A stretch of DNA of 64,000 nt from Natranaerofaba carboxydovora (GTDB taxonomy: Bacteria > Bacillota > Natranaerobiia > Natranaerobiales > Natranaerofabaceae), in assembly GCF_022539405.1 (NCBI RefSeq), contig NZ_CP054394.1:1552501-1616500 (forward strand). Reading direction: 5' to 3'. Below are positions 33,383 to 42,668 of this stretch, piece after piece. A program made the position numbers and the translations under genes. The notes below the pieces were generated by a model that did not search any database, had not been told where the DNA came from, and worked only from the letters and a program-made list of their open reading frames with translations. Position 1 is the first letter of the stretch. Every line of letters starts with the position of its first letter.

Positions 33383-34460
33383 TCATCTCACCCTTTAGCA
33401 TTTTATCTTCAATTACTGACATAATATCATTAGGCTTTGGCAGTACTCCTCCGCTCCTGCCATAAAAAAACACCTGAGCTCTGCCATCAACTGCTAGCTT
33501 CACATCTTCAATCATTTGGCCCATACTCATTTCAACACACAAAAATGATCTTGCGTTATCCATAACGTTTTCAAAAGCAATATCCGGAAAGGGCCATAAA
33601 GATATTGGCCTTATAAGCCCAATATTTAATCCTCTTTCTCTAGCGTTTTTAACTACTAATTTACATATCCTAGACACTATGCCATAGGCTACGAGAAAAT
33701 ACTTAGCTCCTGGATTAATTATTTCGAAACGCTTTTCTTTCTTTTTTATAACATCATATTTTTTATTTAGTTTTAAATTGTGCTTCTCTAACTCTTCAGG
33801 CTCAAGATATAAAGAAGTTAATTTGTTGACATAACTTCTATTTTTTTGACCAGAGGCCGCCCAAACCTTTGGTAGCTTATCTCTAGTTCTGTATTTGCTA
33901 AATAAGTTATCACTTTTGACATTAACGGGTTCCATCATTTGTCCTAATACTGCGTCAGCATATAACATAACCGGATTCCTATATAGCTCTGCCAACCAGA
34001 AACATTCCGAAGTTAGATCAATAATTTCCTGAATATTAGCCGGCGCTAATGTAATAACCCTATAATCTCCATGGCCACCTCCCCTTGTTGCCTGAAAATA
34101 ATCTGACTGGGCAGGCGCTATTCCTCCAAGTCCAGGACCGCCCCTGACGACATTCACTATAAGCGCAGGAAGTTCCATGCCGGTCATATATGAAATTCCT
34201 TCTTGTTTTAGGCTTATCCCTGGACCAGAGGAACTTGTCATAGCTCTAGCACCAGATGCTGCAGCACCTAAAAGCATATTTATAGCCCCAACTTCACTTT
34301 CCGCCTGTATAAACCTACCACCGTATTGTGGAAGTTTTTCACTCATATATTCAGTCAATTCATTTTGCGGAGTTATTGGGTATCCAAAGTAAGCCTCACA
34401 TCCTGCCTGTATTGCCGCTTCACCTATAGCTTCATTACCCTTGATTAATATCCTTCTCAA
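33372..34460 (-). CDS. vorB: 3-methyl-2-oxobutanoate (2-oxoisovalerate) oxidoreductase, alpha subunit
   Basis: A 362-aa VorB-type subunit holding the pyrimidine-binding and transketolase C-terminal domains. GNEAIGEAAIQAGCEAYFGYP, FIQAESEVGAINMLLGAAAS and MTSSSGPGISLKQEGISYM are the core motifs. TTG 34460 follows AGGAGG by about ten bases. It is 20 bases after butyrate kinase. Sequence alone separates VOR from KOR (2-oxoglutarate) imperfectly; the branched-chain context favours VOR. Confidence 0.88.
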   Translation of the reverse strand: MRRILIKGNEAIGEAAIQAGCEAYFGYPITPQNELTEYMSEKLPQYGGRFIQAESEVGAINMLLGAAASGARAMTSSSGPGISLKQEGISYMTGMELPALIVNVVRGGPGLGGIAPAQSDYFQATRGGGHGDYRVITLAPANIQEIIDLTSECFWLAELYRNPVMLYADAVLGQMMEPVNVKSDNLFSKYRTRDKLPKVWAASGQKNRSYVNKLTSLYLEPEELEKHNLKLNKKYDVIKKKEKRFEIINPGAKYFLVAYGIVSRICKLVVKNARERGLNIGLIRPISLWPFPDIAFENVMDNARSFLCVEMSMGQMIEDVKLAVDGRAQVFFYGRSGGVLPKPNDIMSVIEDKMLKGEMIET

Positions 34461-34479
34461 TAAAATTCATCCTCCTATA

Positions 34480-35556
34480 TTATCCTGGCATATATTTTTT
34501 GGGTTTTTCTTCATTTCTTAACACTCTAAGAGCTCCAAGAGCCAGAGCCTGCATCTCAAACTCTCCTGGAAAAACATAAACCGGAGCAATGAAATTCACC
34601 TTTTTCTTAATTAAATTAACTAATCGTTCACTATTAGATAGTCCTCCAGTTAGCACCAAAGCATCTACTTCACCATCCACTACAACAGAGCAAGCTCCAA
34701 TCTCTTTAGCCACCTGATAAGCCATGGCCTCAAATATCAATTTGGCTTTATCATCATTGTTTTCAATCAATTCCTCAACTTTTCTTGCATCAGTTGTTCC
34801 TAAATAGGAGGCCAGCCCTCCATTGCCTATTAAATCTTTTTTTGCTTCTTCATAATTTTTATTATTTTCCTTAAGGTTTTTTAATAAATCGCCCCAGGGA
34901 AGTGATCCACACCTTTCTGGTGAAAAGGGTCCATCTCCATCAAGGGCATTATTTACGTCGACAACTTTTCCATATTTATGCACTCCAACGGAAATTCCAC
35001 CACCGAGATGGCTAACTATAATTTTTGCTTCGTTATAGTTTTTACCAAGTTCACCAGAAACTTTTCTTGCTACTGCTTTTTGGTTAAGAGCATGGAAAAT
35101 ACTTTTTCGATCAACCTCTACAAATCCAGAAACTTTTGCAACTTGCTCCATTTCATCAACAACTACTGGATCTACAATATATCCCGGAATAAATAATTCA
35201 TCAGATAACTCCCTGGCTATCAATCCTCCCAAATTTGAAGCATGCTCACCTTCTACACCTTTCATCAGGTGATTATACATTAAGTCGTTTATTTCGTATG
35301 TACCACCTTTTAGCGGTTTCAAAAGTCCTCCTCTGGCTACTACAGCATTTAACTCACTTAGTGCAATATTCATCTCCTCTAATGATTCTAAAACCTGATC
35401 TTTGCGATATTTATACTGGTCATTTATCCTATTGAAATTTTTAAGCTTTTTGTGTGAATGTGCAAGAGTCTTATTTTTTATAATCTCCTCATCGTCAAAA
35501 ACCGCAACTTTTGTAGATGTTGAACCTGGATTAATAACAAGAATTTTATTAACCAA
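34480..35556 (-). CDS. buk: Butyrate kinase (branched-chain fatty acid kinase)
   Basis: Transfers phosphate between acyl-phosphate and ADP, making ATP from butyryl-, isobutyryl- or isovaleryl-phosphate. It is an acetate-kinase-fold protein: ILVINPGSTSTKVAVFDDE, VARGGLLKPLKGGTYEIND, IIVSHLGGGISVGVHKYG and SLPWGDLLKNLKENN are diagnostic, and its 358 aa match the family. TTG 35556 follows GGGAGG. Placed between leucine dehydrogenase and VOR, it likely serves branched acids. The partner phosphotransacylase (ptb) is not in the window. Confidence 0.93.
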   Translation of the reverse strand: MVNKILVINPGSTSTKVAVFDDEEIIKNKTLAHSHKKLKNFNRINDQYKYRKDQVLESLEEMNIALSELNAVVARGGLLKPLKGGTYEINDLMYNHLMKGVEGEHASNLGGLIARELSDELFIPGYIVDPVVVDEMEQVAKVSGFVEVDRKSIFHALNQKAVARKVSGELGKNYNEAKIIVSHLGGGISVGVHKYGKVVDVNNALDGDGPFSPERCGSLPWGDLLKNLKENNKNYEEAKKDLIGNGGLASYLGTTDARKVEELIENNDDKAKLIFEAMAYQVAKEIGACSVVVDGEVDALVLTGGLSNSERLVNLIKKKVNFIAPVYVFPGEFEMQALALGALRVLRNEEKPKKYMPG

Positions 35557-35582
35557 AAAATTCCCCTCCCTTTAAATTTCAT

Positions 35583-36635
35583 TTATAAAGTAATATAAGA
35601 CTTTTTGTTGTTTACAAGCCTTTTATTAGCAAGCTTGTATGCTGCTTCATTTGTAGATATATTTTCTCTTCTAGATATATTCAATAACTCTAAAATATTG
35701 TCATATATCTTTTCAGTCTTTTCTTTTACTCTTTTGTAATCGTAACCTTTTAACTCTTCTGAAACATTTATTAACCCTCCCGCGTTAATTACAAAATCAG
35801 GAATATACATAATATTCATATCTTTTAATAATTCAGAATGAAAACTTTCATCTTCTAATTGATTATTTGCAGCACCTGCTATTAAATCAACTTTTAATTT
35901 TGGTATAGTGTTTGAATTTAAAACTGCCCCCATAGCACATGGAGCAAATATATCTGCTTCAACTTCAAATATCTTATCTTCAGATACAGAATCTGCGAAA
36001 AAATCCTTTTTGACCCTTTCAACTTTATCGTGGTTAACATCGGCTACAATTAATTTAGCTCCGTTTTCGTAAAGATGTTTACATAGATAATACCCTACAT
36101 TACCTAATCCTTGTACTGCAATTATCTTGTTTTTTAGAGATTTTGAGCCCCAAAGATCTTTACAAGCTGCTTTCATACCCATAAATGTGCCGTAGGCAGT
36201 TGCAGGTGATGGGTCTCCACTTTTCTCTTTAAGTCCTACAACATAGTCAGTTTCCTGCGATATAATCTCCATATCATCAACTGTGGTATTAACATCTTCA
36301 GCTGTAATATAGTATCCACCTAACTTATCAATTCCTCTTGCGTATGCACGCCATAGCTTTTCTGTCTTTTTTCTTGGATCAGCAATTATAACGGCTTTAC
36401 CACCACCTAGTTCAAGATCAACCGCCGCTGCTTTATATGTCATTCCCCTTGATAATCTAAGGACATCCTTAATAGCTTCGTCTTCACTTTTGTAATCATA
36501 CATTCTGGTACCACCAAGAGCGGGACCAAGAGTTGTATCATGAATAGATATAATTGCTTTCAGACCCAACTCTTTATCCTGCAAAAAGATTAATTTTTCA
36601 TAATCATAAGAACTCATCTGTTCTAATATACTCAT
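35583..36635 (-). CDS. Leucine dehydrogenase (Glu/Leu/Phe/Val dehydrogenase family)
   Basis: An NAD-dependent deaminase of branched-chain amino acids to 2-oxoacids. ALGGTRMYDYKSEDEAIKDV, ELGGGKAVIIADP (catalytic Lys), YYITAEDVNTTVDDM and the Rossmann motif IAVQGLGNVGYYLCKHL are clear. Length 350 aa is that of leucine or valine dehydrogenases rather than glutamate dehydrogenase (about 420 aa). The ATG follows TAGGAGGAAG. It appears to head the buk-vorB operon and would generate its substrate, with ammonia release. Confidence 0.92.
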   Translation of the reverse strand: MSILEQMSSYDYEKLIFLQDKELGLKAIISIHDTTLGPALGGTRMYDYKSEDEAIKDVLRLSRGMTYKAAAVDLELGGGKAVIIADPRKKTEKLWRAYARGIDKLGGYYITAEDVNTTVDDMEIISQETDYVVGLKEKSGDPSPATAYGTFMGMKAACKDLWGSKSLKNKIIAVQGLGNVGYYLCKHLYENGAKLIVADVNHDKVERVKKDFFADSVSEDKIFEVEADIFAPCAMGAVLNSNTIPKLKVDLIAGAANNQLEDESFHSELLKDMNIMYIPDFVINAGGLINVSEELKGYDYKRVKEKTEKIYDNILELLNISRRENISTNEAAYKLANKRLVNNKKSYITL

Positions 36636-36678
36636 TTAAAACTTCCTCCTAAATTTAAGTAAGATCTATTTCTTATTA

Positions 36679-37500
36679 TTAACTTCTTCCCCAATTGTCA
36701 ATATGAGAAATTATAGGGGTCTTCTCAATTAATTTACTTAGAGAAACAATTTCAGTTAATATATGAAAAAAAATCAATCCTATCAATAAGAAAATATGGA
36801 TCTCAAAAGAAAAAAAGAAAACTGCATACCCTCCTAAAAAAGCCCCTAAAGTGTTAGCACCTGTATCACCTAGCATATATTCGGCTTTTAAATCACCCGG
36901 AAGGTATATTAAAACAGATATAATAAGAGGGATAAGGTGGAGTGCTTGCCAATTTTGGGTGTAATATATTGACAATCCCCCTAATATTAAAAATATTTTC
37001 CCTGCCCTTCCGGGTCTTAAATCTAGAGAATTCATTGCATTAGCACTAAGGGCAATAACAAATCCATTTATGAATAATTGATATATACTGGTTGAATTTA
37101 CCACATATAAAACAGCTGCTATCTTAAAAGACAAAATCAGGCCAAAAAAAGCCTTTAATAATCCAGTTGTTATTATTTTTTTAAACAAAAAAGCTTTTAA
37201 ATGTCCTCCAAATCCTTTGCTAGTGTCCCTTCCAAAAAAATCATCCAATAATCCTAGAAAGGAAAATCCCCAGCATAAGTAAGTGAGACTAATGATATAT
37301 ATAGGTGTGTTAATATAAAATAAAAGAGGCAAAATTACTGCTATGTAACTTAAAGGAAAAACTATACCTAAAGCTGTAGGAATTTTTTTATTTTTATAAT
37401 TATTTAACATAAAATTATTTTTTGTTAAAATAACTTTCATTACTTTTAACAATAATTTAGTTGAGATAACGCTAATTCCAATGCTTGTTAAGTATAACAT
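36679..37500 (-). CDS. Polyprenyl-phosphate sugar-1-phosphate transferase-like membrane protein
   Basis: A MraY/WecA-type (glycosyltransferase family 4-like) integral membrane protein of about 273 aa with eight or more hydrophobic segments. The catalytic Asp motifs are visible: GLLDDFFGRDTSKGFGGHL, ANAMNSLDLRPGRAGKIF and EYMLGDTGANTLGAFLGG. It would load a sugar phosphate on undecaprenyl phosphate. The start is uncertain: the frame reaches 37587 inside the upstream glycosyltransferase; MLYLTSIGISVIS at 37500 is a reasonable start and still overlaps that gene. In Clostridia this set lies beside spo0A; its product is not known. Confidence 0.8.
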   Translation of the reverse strand: MLYLTSIGISVISTKLLLKVMKVILTKNNFMLNNYKNKKIPTALGIVFPLSYIAVILPLLFYINTPIYIISLTYLCWGFSFLGLLDDFFGRDTSKGFGGHLKAFLFKKIITTGLLKAFFGLILSFKIAAVLYVVNSTSIYQLFINGFVIALSANAMNSLDLRPGRAGKIFLILGGLSIYYTQNWQALHLIPLIISVLIYLPGDLKAEYMLGDTGANTLGAFLGGYAVFFFSFEIHIFLLIGLIFFHILTEIVSLSKLIEKTPIISHIDNWGRS

Positions 37501-38191
37501 TTTTTTCTTCTGCCCTCTGTAGTAGGTGTTTAAGTAAAACAGTTTTAAAAATTTGATACCCCTGGTTAACTCTATGTAAAAATCCATCTAGATCACGCGT
37601 TGTTTTTCGATGATTCATATTAACTTCAACCTCTTTAATAGTAAGTTTGTTTTTTAATGCTTTTATGGTACCATCTATCTCTACTCCAAAGTCTTTTTCA
37701 AGGGGGAATATAGTTGTTGCGGCTAATTTTGTCATAACCCTCTGCCCACTAAGTGGCGCCGATATATATTTCCCCGTAATTAGATAAACACACAAGCTAG
37801 CTAAAAATCTTACAAAGCCAAAACCTTTAGAATTGTTTGTTTTCTTAAATTTAGCTATACTTATATCTACTTCGTTGTTTATTACAGGGCCAGCTAATTC
37901 TATTAATTCACAAGAACTAACTCCCAAATCTGCATCAATAAAAGCTATAATATCTTCTGTTGCATATTGTAATCCTGTATTTAAAGCATTGCCTTTACCT
38001 TTGTTTGAATCTATACGTAAAATCTCAGCTTTTGCACGTTTAGCTTCAAGAGAAGTATTATCCGATGAACCATCATCTATAACCAAAACCTGATTAATAA
38101 GAGGAACGCTTTTTGCGCCTGAAACTGTTTTATAAATCAAATCACCTTCATTATAGGCTGGAATTATAACTGAAATAAATTTGTCCTTCAT
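37472..38191 (-). CDS. Family 2 glycosyltransferase
   Basis: A 239-aa GT-A fold enzyme. SVIIPAYNEGDLIYKTV at the start, VLVIDDGSSDNTSLEAKRA, and FIDADLGVSSCELIELAG, with the DAD metal-binding triad, are standard GT2 motifs. It has no membrane helices apart from one hydrophobic stretch (LASLCVYLITG). The ATG follows ATGGAGG. It overlaps the downstream MraY-like transferase gene, so both act in the same glycan pathway; donor and acceptor cannot be read from sequence. Confidence 0.88.
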   Translation of the reverse strand: MKDKFISVIIPAYNEGDLIYKTVSGAKSVPLINQVLVIDDGSSDNTSLEAKRAKAEILRIDSNKGKGNALNTGLQYATEDIIAFIDADLGVSSCELIELAGPVINNEVDISIAKFKKTNNSKGFGFVRFLASLCVYLITGKYISAPLSGQRVMTKLAATTIFPLEKDFGVEIDGTIKALKNKLTIKEVEVNMNHRKTTRDLDGFLHRVNQGYQIFKTVLLKHLLQRAEEKNVILNKHWN

Positions 38192-38203
38192 TTTTTGCCT
38201 CCA

Positions 38204-38800
38204 TTAGTTTAAAAGTTCCTCAATTCCTAAGATCTCGTTAATAAGTTTAAATTCATCTAGAAGCCCATTAGTATCCTGGATGGAAACTATTTTATATTCA
38301 ATTTCTTTTTCTTCAAAGATTTCTTTTAGCTCGTCATTAAAGGTGTTATTAGAAACAATTAGCTTTTTACTCTTTAATTTATCTAAGTTTTCATTAATGT
38401 AGTATTCAAATCTACTGCTATTTACAAATTGTGAGGTAACATCAATATTCCAATCTGACAAAATATCTCTTTTATTATCAACAAACCTTTCTTCACCAAC
38501 AACTATAAGTTCAGGTATAGATGATAATTTATTGTCATTGATGTTTTTTGTAATTTCTTTTTTAAAAACTTCACCCTTAGTTTCCCACGTATTTAGTGTA
38601 TTTTTCATATCTTTTGTTTCCTTTTTAAGGGACCCAAAATCTTTTTCATAACTACTTAGCTCTTCTTTTAGATTATCTATTACTTGTGCTTGTTGAAAAG
38701 TTATATGATCTTCACCTAGAGAAATCCCTATTAATAACCCAAAAGTAAGACTAAAAAAAATTGATACAATCGTCAAAATGTAGTATTTAAATCTTATCAT
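38204..38800 (-). CDS. MctB/SteB-like single-pass membrane protein
   Basis: A 198-aa protein with one N-terminal membrane helix (YYILTIVSIFFSLTFGLLIGISLG), then a coiled coil (LKEELSSYEKDFGSLKKETKDM) and a small alpha-beta domain. It resembles the copper-transporter MctB/SteB family. In actinobacteria SteB pairs with SteA in the division apparatus, and here it directly follows steA (12 bases). A role in envelope or division is more likely than copper transport, but this is inference. Confidence 0.7.
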   Translation of the reverse strand: MIRFKYYILTIVSIFFSLTFGLLIGISLGEDHITFQQAQVIDNLKEELSSYEKDFGSLKKETKDMKNTLNTWETKGEVFKKEITKNINDNKLSSIPELIVVGEERFVDNKRDILSDWNIDVTSQFVNSSRFEYYINENLDKLKSKKLIVSNNTFNDELKEIFEEKEIEYKIVSIQDTNGLLDEFKLINEILGIEELLN

Positions 38801-38812
38801 TTTACCACCCTC

Positions 38813-39934
38813 TCAATAGCCTTGAATTAAACGTAAATTGATTAATCTAAAAATTATTTGTAATTTATCTGAATGTATTATTAGAAATGTTAGCGGTAGT
38901 AATGCCATAATTAATACAATTGCAAGGCTCTTCAATTCAACTATATCACTAAAAATATTACTTACCCCTTTTAAGTCGATAAGACGATCTCCAACTTTTA
39001 ACCTTGTCAATATAGTACTTGACATACCTTTTCTGTCCTTTTCGAAAAAATCAATAATATTTGTATGAGATCCAAGTGCAAGTATTTTTTTCGCTTTTAA
39101 TTGATGTGCTACAAGTAAAGCAAGATCTTCACTGGTTCCGGGAGCAGTTATTTTTGTGCAATCTAAAGATTTCTCCTGTAGCCGGCTCTCTCCTGGGGCT
39201 CTTCCATTCGTATACGCATGGATCAAAATTTCACCGGCTTTATGTAAAGTTTCATCACTTACACTATCCATATCACCCAGGACTACATCCGGTTTTAAGC
39301 CAAACATCATAAGAGCATCTGCTCCCCCATCAACCCCGATTAGAAGAGGCTTTTTTATATTAATATAATCAATTAGTGCTCTAAGATCATTTTTAAAATT
39401 ACTGCCTCTAGTAACTATTAAACATTCCTTCCCCTCGAATTTGGTCTTAACTTCAGATAAATCAAGTTTATCTACAAACATATCCTTTTCATAATCTGCA
39501 TAAGAGATGGTATTTTCAAAAAAATTTAAAAGGTTTTTACTCATCTTCTTTTCTGCTTGCTTAGTTAGTTCAACATGTTTATTCCAATTAAAAACTCTTC
39601 CTGTACCAATTTTCTGTTTAGAACTATCAAATACATTGTTACCTTTTATCTGTACTAAATCTCCATCATTTATTTTTTCAGTTAAGTTTTCATCAACAAG
39701 ATCTATAAAAGGCGTTTCATTCTCTAATAAAACCCTTGGCCCTCTATTTGGAAATTCACCTGTCATTGTATTATCAAGATTTATAACTGCTTTAACTCTG
39801 GTATTTACAAGGGAATCTGCTCCAACTTCATCTAAGTTTTTGTGCTTAATAACTGCTATCTCACCTGGCCGTAATTCTTTTACAAGGTTTTTTGTTTTGA
39901 ATCCTATTCGCACTTTCCCTTTAACATTTTTCAT
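38813..39934 (-). CDS. steA: SteA-like protein with thiamin pyrophosphokinase-type fold
   Basis: A 373-aa protein. The central region KKPLLIGVDGGADALMMFGLKPDVVLGDMDSV is the TPK catalytic-domain signature. The C-terminus has two hydrophobic segments (SLAIVLIMALLPLTFLIIH) that should anchor it in the membrane. This architecture is that of the cytokinetic-ring protein SteA, not a thiamin enzyme. It lies upstream of the SteB-like gene and downstream of spo0A. The ATG follows AAAGGTGG. The two-gene pairing supports the assignment; a division or sporulation-septum role is inferred. Confidence 0.75.
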   Translation of the reverse strand: MKNVKGKVRIGFKTKNLVKELRPGEIAVIKHKNLDEVGADSLVNTRVKAVINLDNTMTGEFPNRGPRVLLENETPFIDLVDENLTEKINDGDLVQIKGNNVFDSSKQKIGTGRVFNWNKHVELTKQAEKKMSKNLLNFFENTISYADYEKDMFVDKLDLSEVKTKFEGKECLIVTRGSNFKNDLRALIDYINIKKPLLIGVDGGADALMMFGLKPDVVLGDMDSVSDETLHKAGEILIHAYTNGRAPGESRLQEKSLDCTKITAPGTSEDLALLVAHQLKAKKILALGSHTNIIDFFEKDRKGMSSTILTRLKVGDRLIDLKGVSNIFSDIVELKSLAIVLIMALLPLTFLIIHSDKLQIIFRLINLRLIQGY

Positions 39935-39993
39935 AGTATACCACCTTTTTTACTTCTTAGTTTTATTATGTGTTTTAATTAACAGGTTATAAT

Positions 39994-40021
39994 AAAAAAA
40001 CTGCTCCCTTTGGGAGCAGTT
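39994..40021 (-). terminator. Rho-independent terminator after spo0A
   Basis: AACTGCTCCC pairs with GGGAGCAGTT on the minus strand around AAA, followed by TTTTTTTAT. It separates spo0A from steA. Confidence 0.92.
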
Positions 40022-40046
40022 AATATTTACAAAATAAATTGCTAAT

Positions 40047-40907
40047 TTAAGCTTTCACTTTTCTATTCAATCTTAATCTATCTGCTACTATCGCAATAAA
40101 TTCTGAATTGGTAGGTTTACCTTTTTCTGTATCTATGGTGTATCCAAAAAAGCTTTTTATTGTATCTAAATCATTTCTGTTCCATGCCACTTCTATTGCA
40201 TGCCTGATCGCCCTTTCTACTCTGCTTGGAGTTGTATCAAATCTTTCAGCAATTTTTGGATATAATTCTTTTGTGACAGAGCCTAATAACTCTAAATCAT
40301 CAATAACCATCATAATTGCTTCTCTTAGATACAAATATCCTTTAATATGTGCAGGAACACCAATCTCATGAATTATATTAGTTACCTCAGCTTCTAAATC
40401 AGTCGACAACATTTCTTTATCATAATTATTGCTCTGTGAATCCTCCATATTATTGTCTGTTACTGTATAATTATTATCTTTTGTTATATTAATCTCTCCT
40501 AATTCATGGTTGATTTCTATATTACTTTCTTCTAATCCACCATATATCTGATTGATCCTTTTGACAAGTACATCCATATTAAATGGTTTTAATATATAAA
40601 AGTCAGCTCCTAAGTTTACTGCTTTTTGAGTGGTGCTTTCATGACCAAAAGCTGTTAACATAATAATTTTTGGATTGAATTCTTTCATCTCTTCAGTTCT
40701 TAGCTTTTCTAACACACCAATACCATCTAAAACTGGCATAATTATGTCTAACAAAATGATGTCGGGATTAGTTTGTTTGATTTTTTCTAAGGCTTCCTCG
40801 CCATTATAAGAAATACCAACAACTTCCATATTTTCTTGCTCATTCAAAAAATCTCTTAAAATTTCACAAAATTCCTTGTTATCGTCCACAATCAGAACCC
40901 TTACCAC
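40047..40907 (-). CDS. spo0A: Stage 0 sporulation protein A, master response regulator
   Basis: A 286-aa response regulator. The receiver domain has [11 protein letters not shown], the phosphorylated Asp54 in LLDIIMP, Thr85 in MLTAFG and Lys107 in LKPF. An Asn-rich linker of about 45 residues ([20 protein letters not shown]) is longer than in Bacillus. The effector domain contains the recognition helix [19 protein letters not shown] near the C-terminus. Phosphorylated Spo0A starts sporulation. It follows spoIVB in the conserved recN-spoIVB-spo0A order, but a hairpin and an element fragment lie between, so it likely has its own promoter. Confidence 0.97.
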   Translation of the reverse strand: MVRVLIVDDNKEFCEILRDFLNEQENMEVVGISYNGEEALEKIKQTNPDIILLDIIMPVLDGIGVLEKLRTEEMKEFNPKIIMLTAFGHESTTQKAVNLGADFYILKPFNMDVLVKRINQIYGGLEESNIEINHELGEINITKDNNYTVTDNNMEDSQSNNYDKEMLSTDLEAEVTNIIHEIGVPAHIKGYLYLREAIMMVIDDLELLGSVTKELYPKIAERFDTTPSRVERAIRHAIEVAWNRNDLDTIKSFFGYTIDTEKGKPTNSEFIAIVADRLRLNRKVKA

Positions 40908-40979
40908 CTTTAAAACCCCCTTAAAAAGTATAAAACTATTACTAAGGAACTATTACTAAATTTTCATTCCTATCCTAAT

Positions 40980-41013
40980 ATTATAATAATTAGGTATAGA
41001 TTTCCTTCGACGT
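40980..41013 (-). promoter_or_regulatory. Possible spo0A promoter with Spo0A-box-like site
   Basis: On the minus strand a TATAAT hexamer (40980-40985) lies about 75 bases upstream of spo0A. CGTCGAA (41006-41012), one base from the Spo0A box TGTCGAA, lies where a -35 element would be. The -35 match to sigma-A is poor. This is a weak call from motif position only. Confidence 0.3.
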
Positions 41014-41083
41014 TATTTTTTGATTATCCTGCATAGTTTTTTAAAAAATATAAAATTTTCTAAAAAATTGCCAATTACCAATA

Positions 41084-41117
41084 ATAATGACCACCCCCAG
41101 ATGGATGTGGTCATTAT
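41084..41117 (-). terminator. Hairpin downstream of spoIVB
   Basis: ATAATGACCAC pairs with GTGGTCATTAT over 11 bases, enclosing a 12-base loop that can extend the pairing. No long T run follows, so terminator strength is uncertain. It lies between the element fragment at 41141 and the spo0A promoter region. Confidence 0.5.
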
Positions 41118-41140
41118 ATACATTTCCTTAATTTAAATAT

Positions 41141-41251
41141 GATTCTGGTGCAAAAAAAGTCATGAGTTAGGAAACCTTATTTCGATTGTTGATAAATCTT
41201 AGATGTATCAATTAAAAACAACTATGTGAAAAGACTTTTTGCACCAGAATC
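41141..41251 (+). mobile_element. Internally deleted 111-bp copy of the dispersed element
   Basis: Both inverted repeats are intact (GATTCTGGTGCAAAAA and TTTTTGCACCAGAATC), but the left half has been lost from just inside the end to ATGAGTTAGGAAACCTTATT. The remaining part runs GATTGTTGATAAATCTTAG, ATGTATCAATTAAAAACAAC. Flanks are AAATAT and AAACAT, a near match. It ends seven bases from the spoIVB stop. Confidence 0.8.
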
Positions 41252-41257
41252 AAACAT

Positions 41258-42541
41258 TCATTCTTCAAAGTATTCTATATCTCCAGATTCAGTTAACATC
41301 CATTCCATGTAAGTACCATACCCTTTTTTAGGGTTATTCATAAATACATGAGTTACTGAGCCCACTAGTTTGTCATCCTGAATTATAGGACTACCACTCA
41401 TACCTTGAATTATCCCACCTGTTTTGTCAATTAACTCTGGATCTGTAACCTCTATAACCATTCCTTTGCTAGAGTCATAATTTTGTGGCATAACTCTTCT
41501 AATTTTGATATCATAACTTTCAACATTTTGACCTTCTAAAACAGTTAGTATCTTTGCTGGACCTTCTTCTACATGTTGAGATAGACCAACTGGTATTGGT
41601 TCTTCATAATACAGATCTTGTGAATCCATCTCATCAAATTTGTCGCCAAATATACCAAATTCAGTATTTGTATCTATTGATCCTATGGGACCATTATTTT
41701 CAATAAAGGCTCCTCTTTTTTCTCCTGGTTTATTTTCTTCGCCTCTAGTAACGTCAACAATATTGGAGCTTACAATTTGACCATTTCTAATATCTAAGGG
41801 TTGATTTGATTCGGCATCAGAAATAGAATGACCGAGAGCTCCGAATCTATCGTTTTCTGGATCTACATAAGTTAAAGTACCTACTCCTGCTTTAGTATCT
41901 CTAATATACATGCCTGTAAGATGATCATTTGTTTCTGGGCACTCTTCAGGTTCCACTAACTTAACTTTTTCTTTACCATCACGATCAATTACAACTTCTA
42001 TCTTATCTTCATTCTTAGAATACTTCTCTAATATTCTTGCAGTGTTTTCAACGTCACCAACTTCATCGCCTTCAATTTCTAATATTGCATCACCCTCTTG
42101 CAAGCCTGCTTCTTTTCCTGGTGACATTGAACCTTCTGGTGTCTCAATTTCATGAAAACCAACAACCATTGTATCTGAAGGACGCAATTTAATGCCTACA
42201 GAATTCCCACCTGGTATTAATTCAATGGGCGAAATTACGTCAATATTTATAGTTCTAAGTGGTATATGACCAAATAACTTAAACTCAAGGTCAATCTCAC
42301 CTAATTCTAATGGTTTTACTTCCTTCGATTCACTATCAAATTGTACTGATTCTTTACTCTCTCCATGTACGCTAAGAATTAATGGGTAACTAACTTCTAT
42401 CTTTTCTGCCTGACCTTTTAACATAGTAATTTCATTAGGAAATTCACTAATTTGTCTTACCGGCGGTGTTAAACTCAAAATTACGATTAAAATGGCCAGT
42501 ATTATACCTATACTTTTACTGCGTCTATTGTCACATTTCAC
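41258..42541 (-). CDS. spoIVB: Stage IV sporulation protein B, serine peptidase
   Basis: An S55-family peptidase secreted from the forespore to trigger SpoIVFB and sigma-K processing. The 427-aa protein has an N-terminal signal anchor (IGIILAILIVILSLTPPV) and a PDZ domain with MSPGKEAGLQEGDAILEIEGDE. The peptidase domain has a catalytic His in FGALGHSISDAES and Ser in QGMSGSPIIQDDKLVGSVTHVF. GTG 42541 follows AGGAG by 11 bases. The order recN-spoIVB-spo0A is conserved in spore formers. Confidence 0.95.
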   Translation of the reverse strand: MKCDNRRSKSIGIILAILIVILSLTPPVRQISEFPNEITMLKGQAEKIEVSYPLILSVHGESKESVQFDSESKEVKPLELGEIDLEFKLFGHIPLRTINIDVISPIELIPGGNSVGIKLRPSDTMVVGFHEIETPEGSMSPGKEAGLQEGDAILEIEGDEVGDVENTARILEKYSKNEDKIEVVIDRDGKEKVKLVEPEECPETNDHLTGMYIRDTKAGVGTLTYVDPENDRFGALGHSISDAESNQPLDIRNGQIVSSNIVDVTRGEENKPGEKRGAFIENNGPIGSIDTNTEFGIFGDKFDEMDSQDLYYEEPIPVGLSQHVEEGPAKILTVLEGQNVESYDIKIRRVMPQNYDSSKGMVIEVTDPELIDKTGGIIQGMSGSPIIQDDKLVGSVTHVFMNNPKKGYGTYMEWMLTESGDIEYFEE

Positions 42542-42668
42542 ACCGGTTCACACTCCTAAAAATTAATTTAATTTTTAATTTGGCTTATTAATAAAATCCC
42601 CCTTCAAAGTAGGTCATATACCGTTTTTAGATAGGTAAACTGGGCTATAATTTCGAATGTTTAACAAT

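Noticed and set aside
38813-39934. Thiamin pyrophosphokinase
   Set aside because: The TPK-like motif is present, but the extra N-terminal domain, the C-terminal membrane segments and the SteB-like partner fit SteA.
40921-41040. Sigma-H promoter for spo0A
   Set aside because: GAAGGAAAT near 41003 matches the sigma-H -35 consensus, but no GAAT-type -10 occurs at the right distance; only a weak combined promoter note was kept.
5360-41251. CRISPR array
   Set aside because: The repeats are about 220 bp, scattered singly over tens of kilobases, with inverted ends; no short regularly spaced repeats or cas genes are present.
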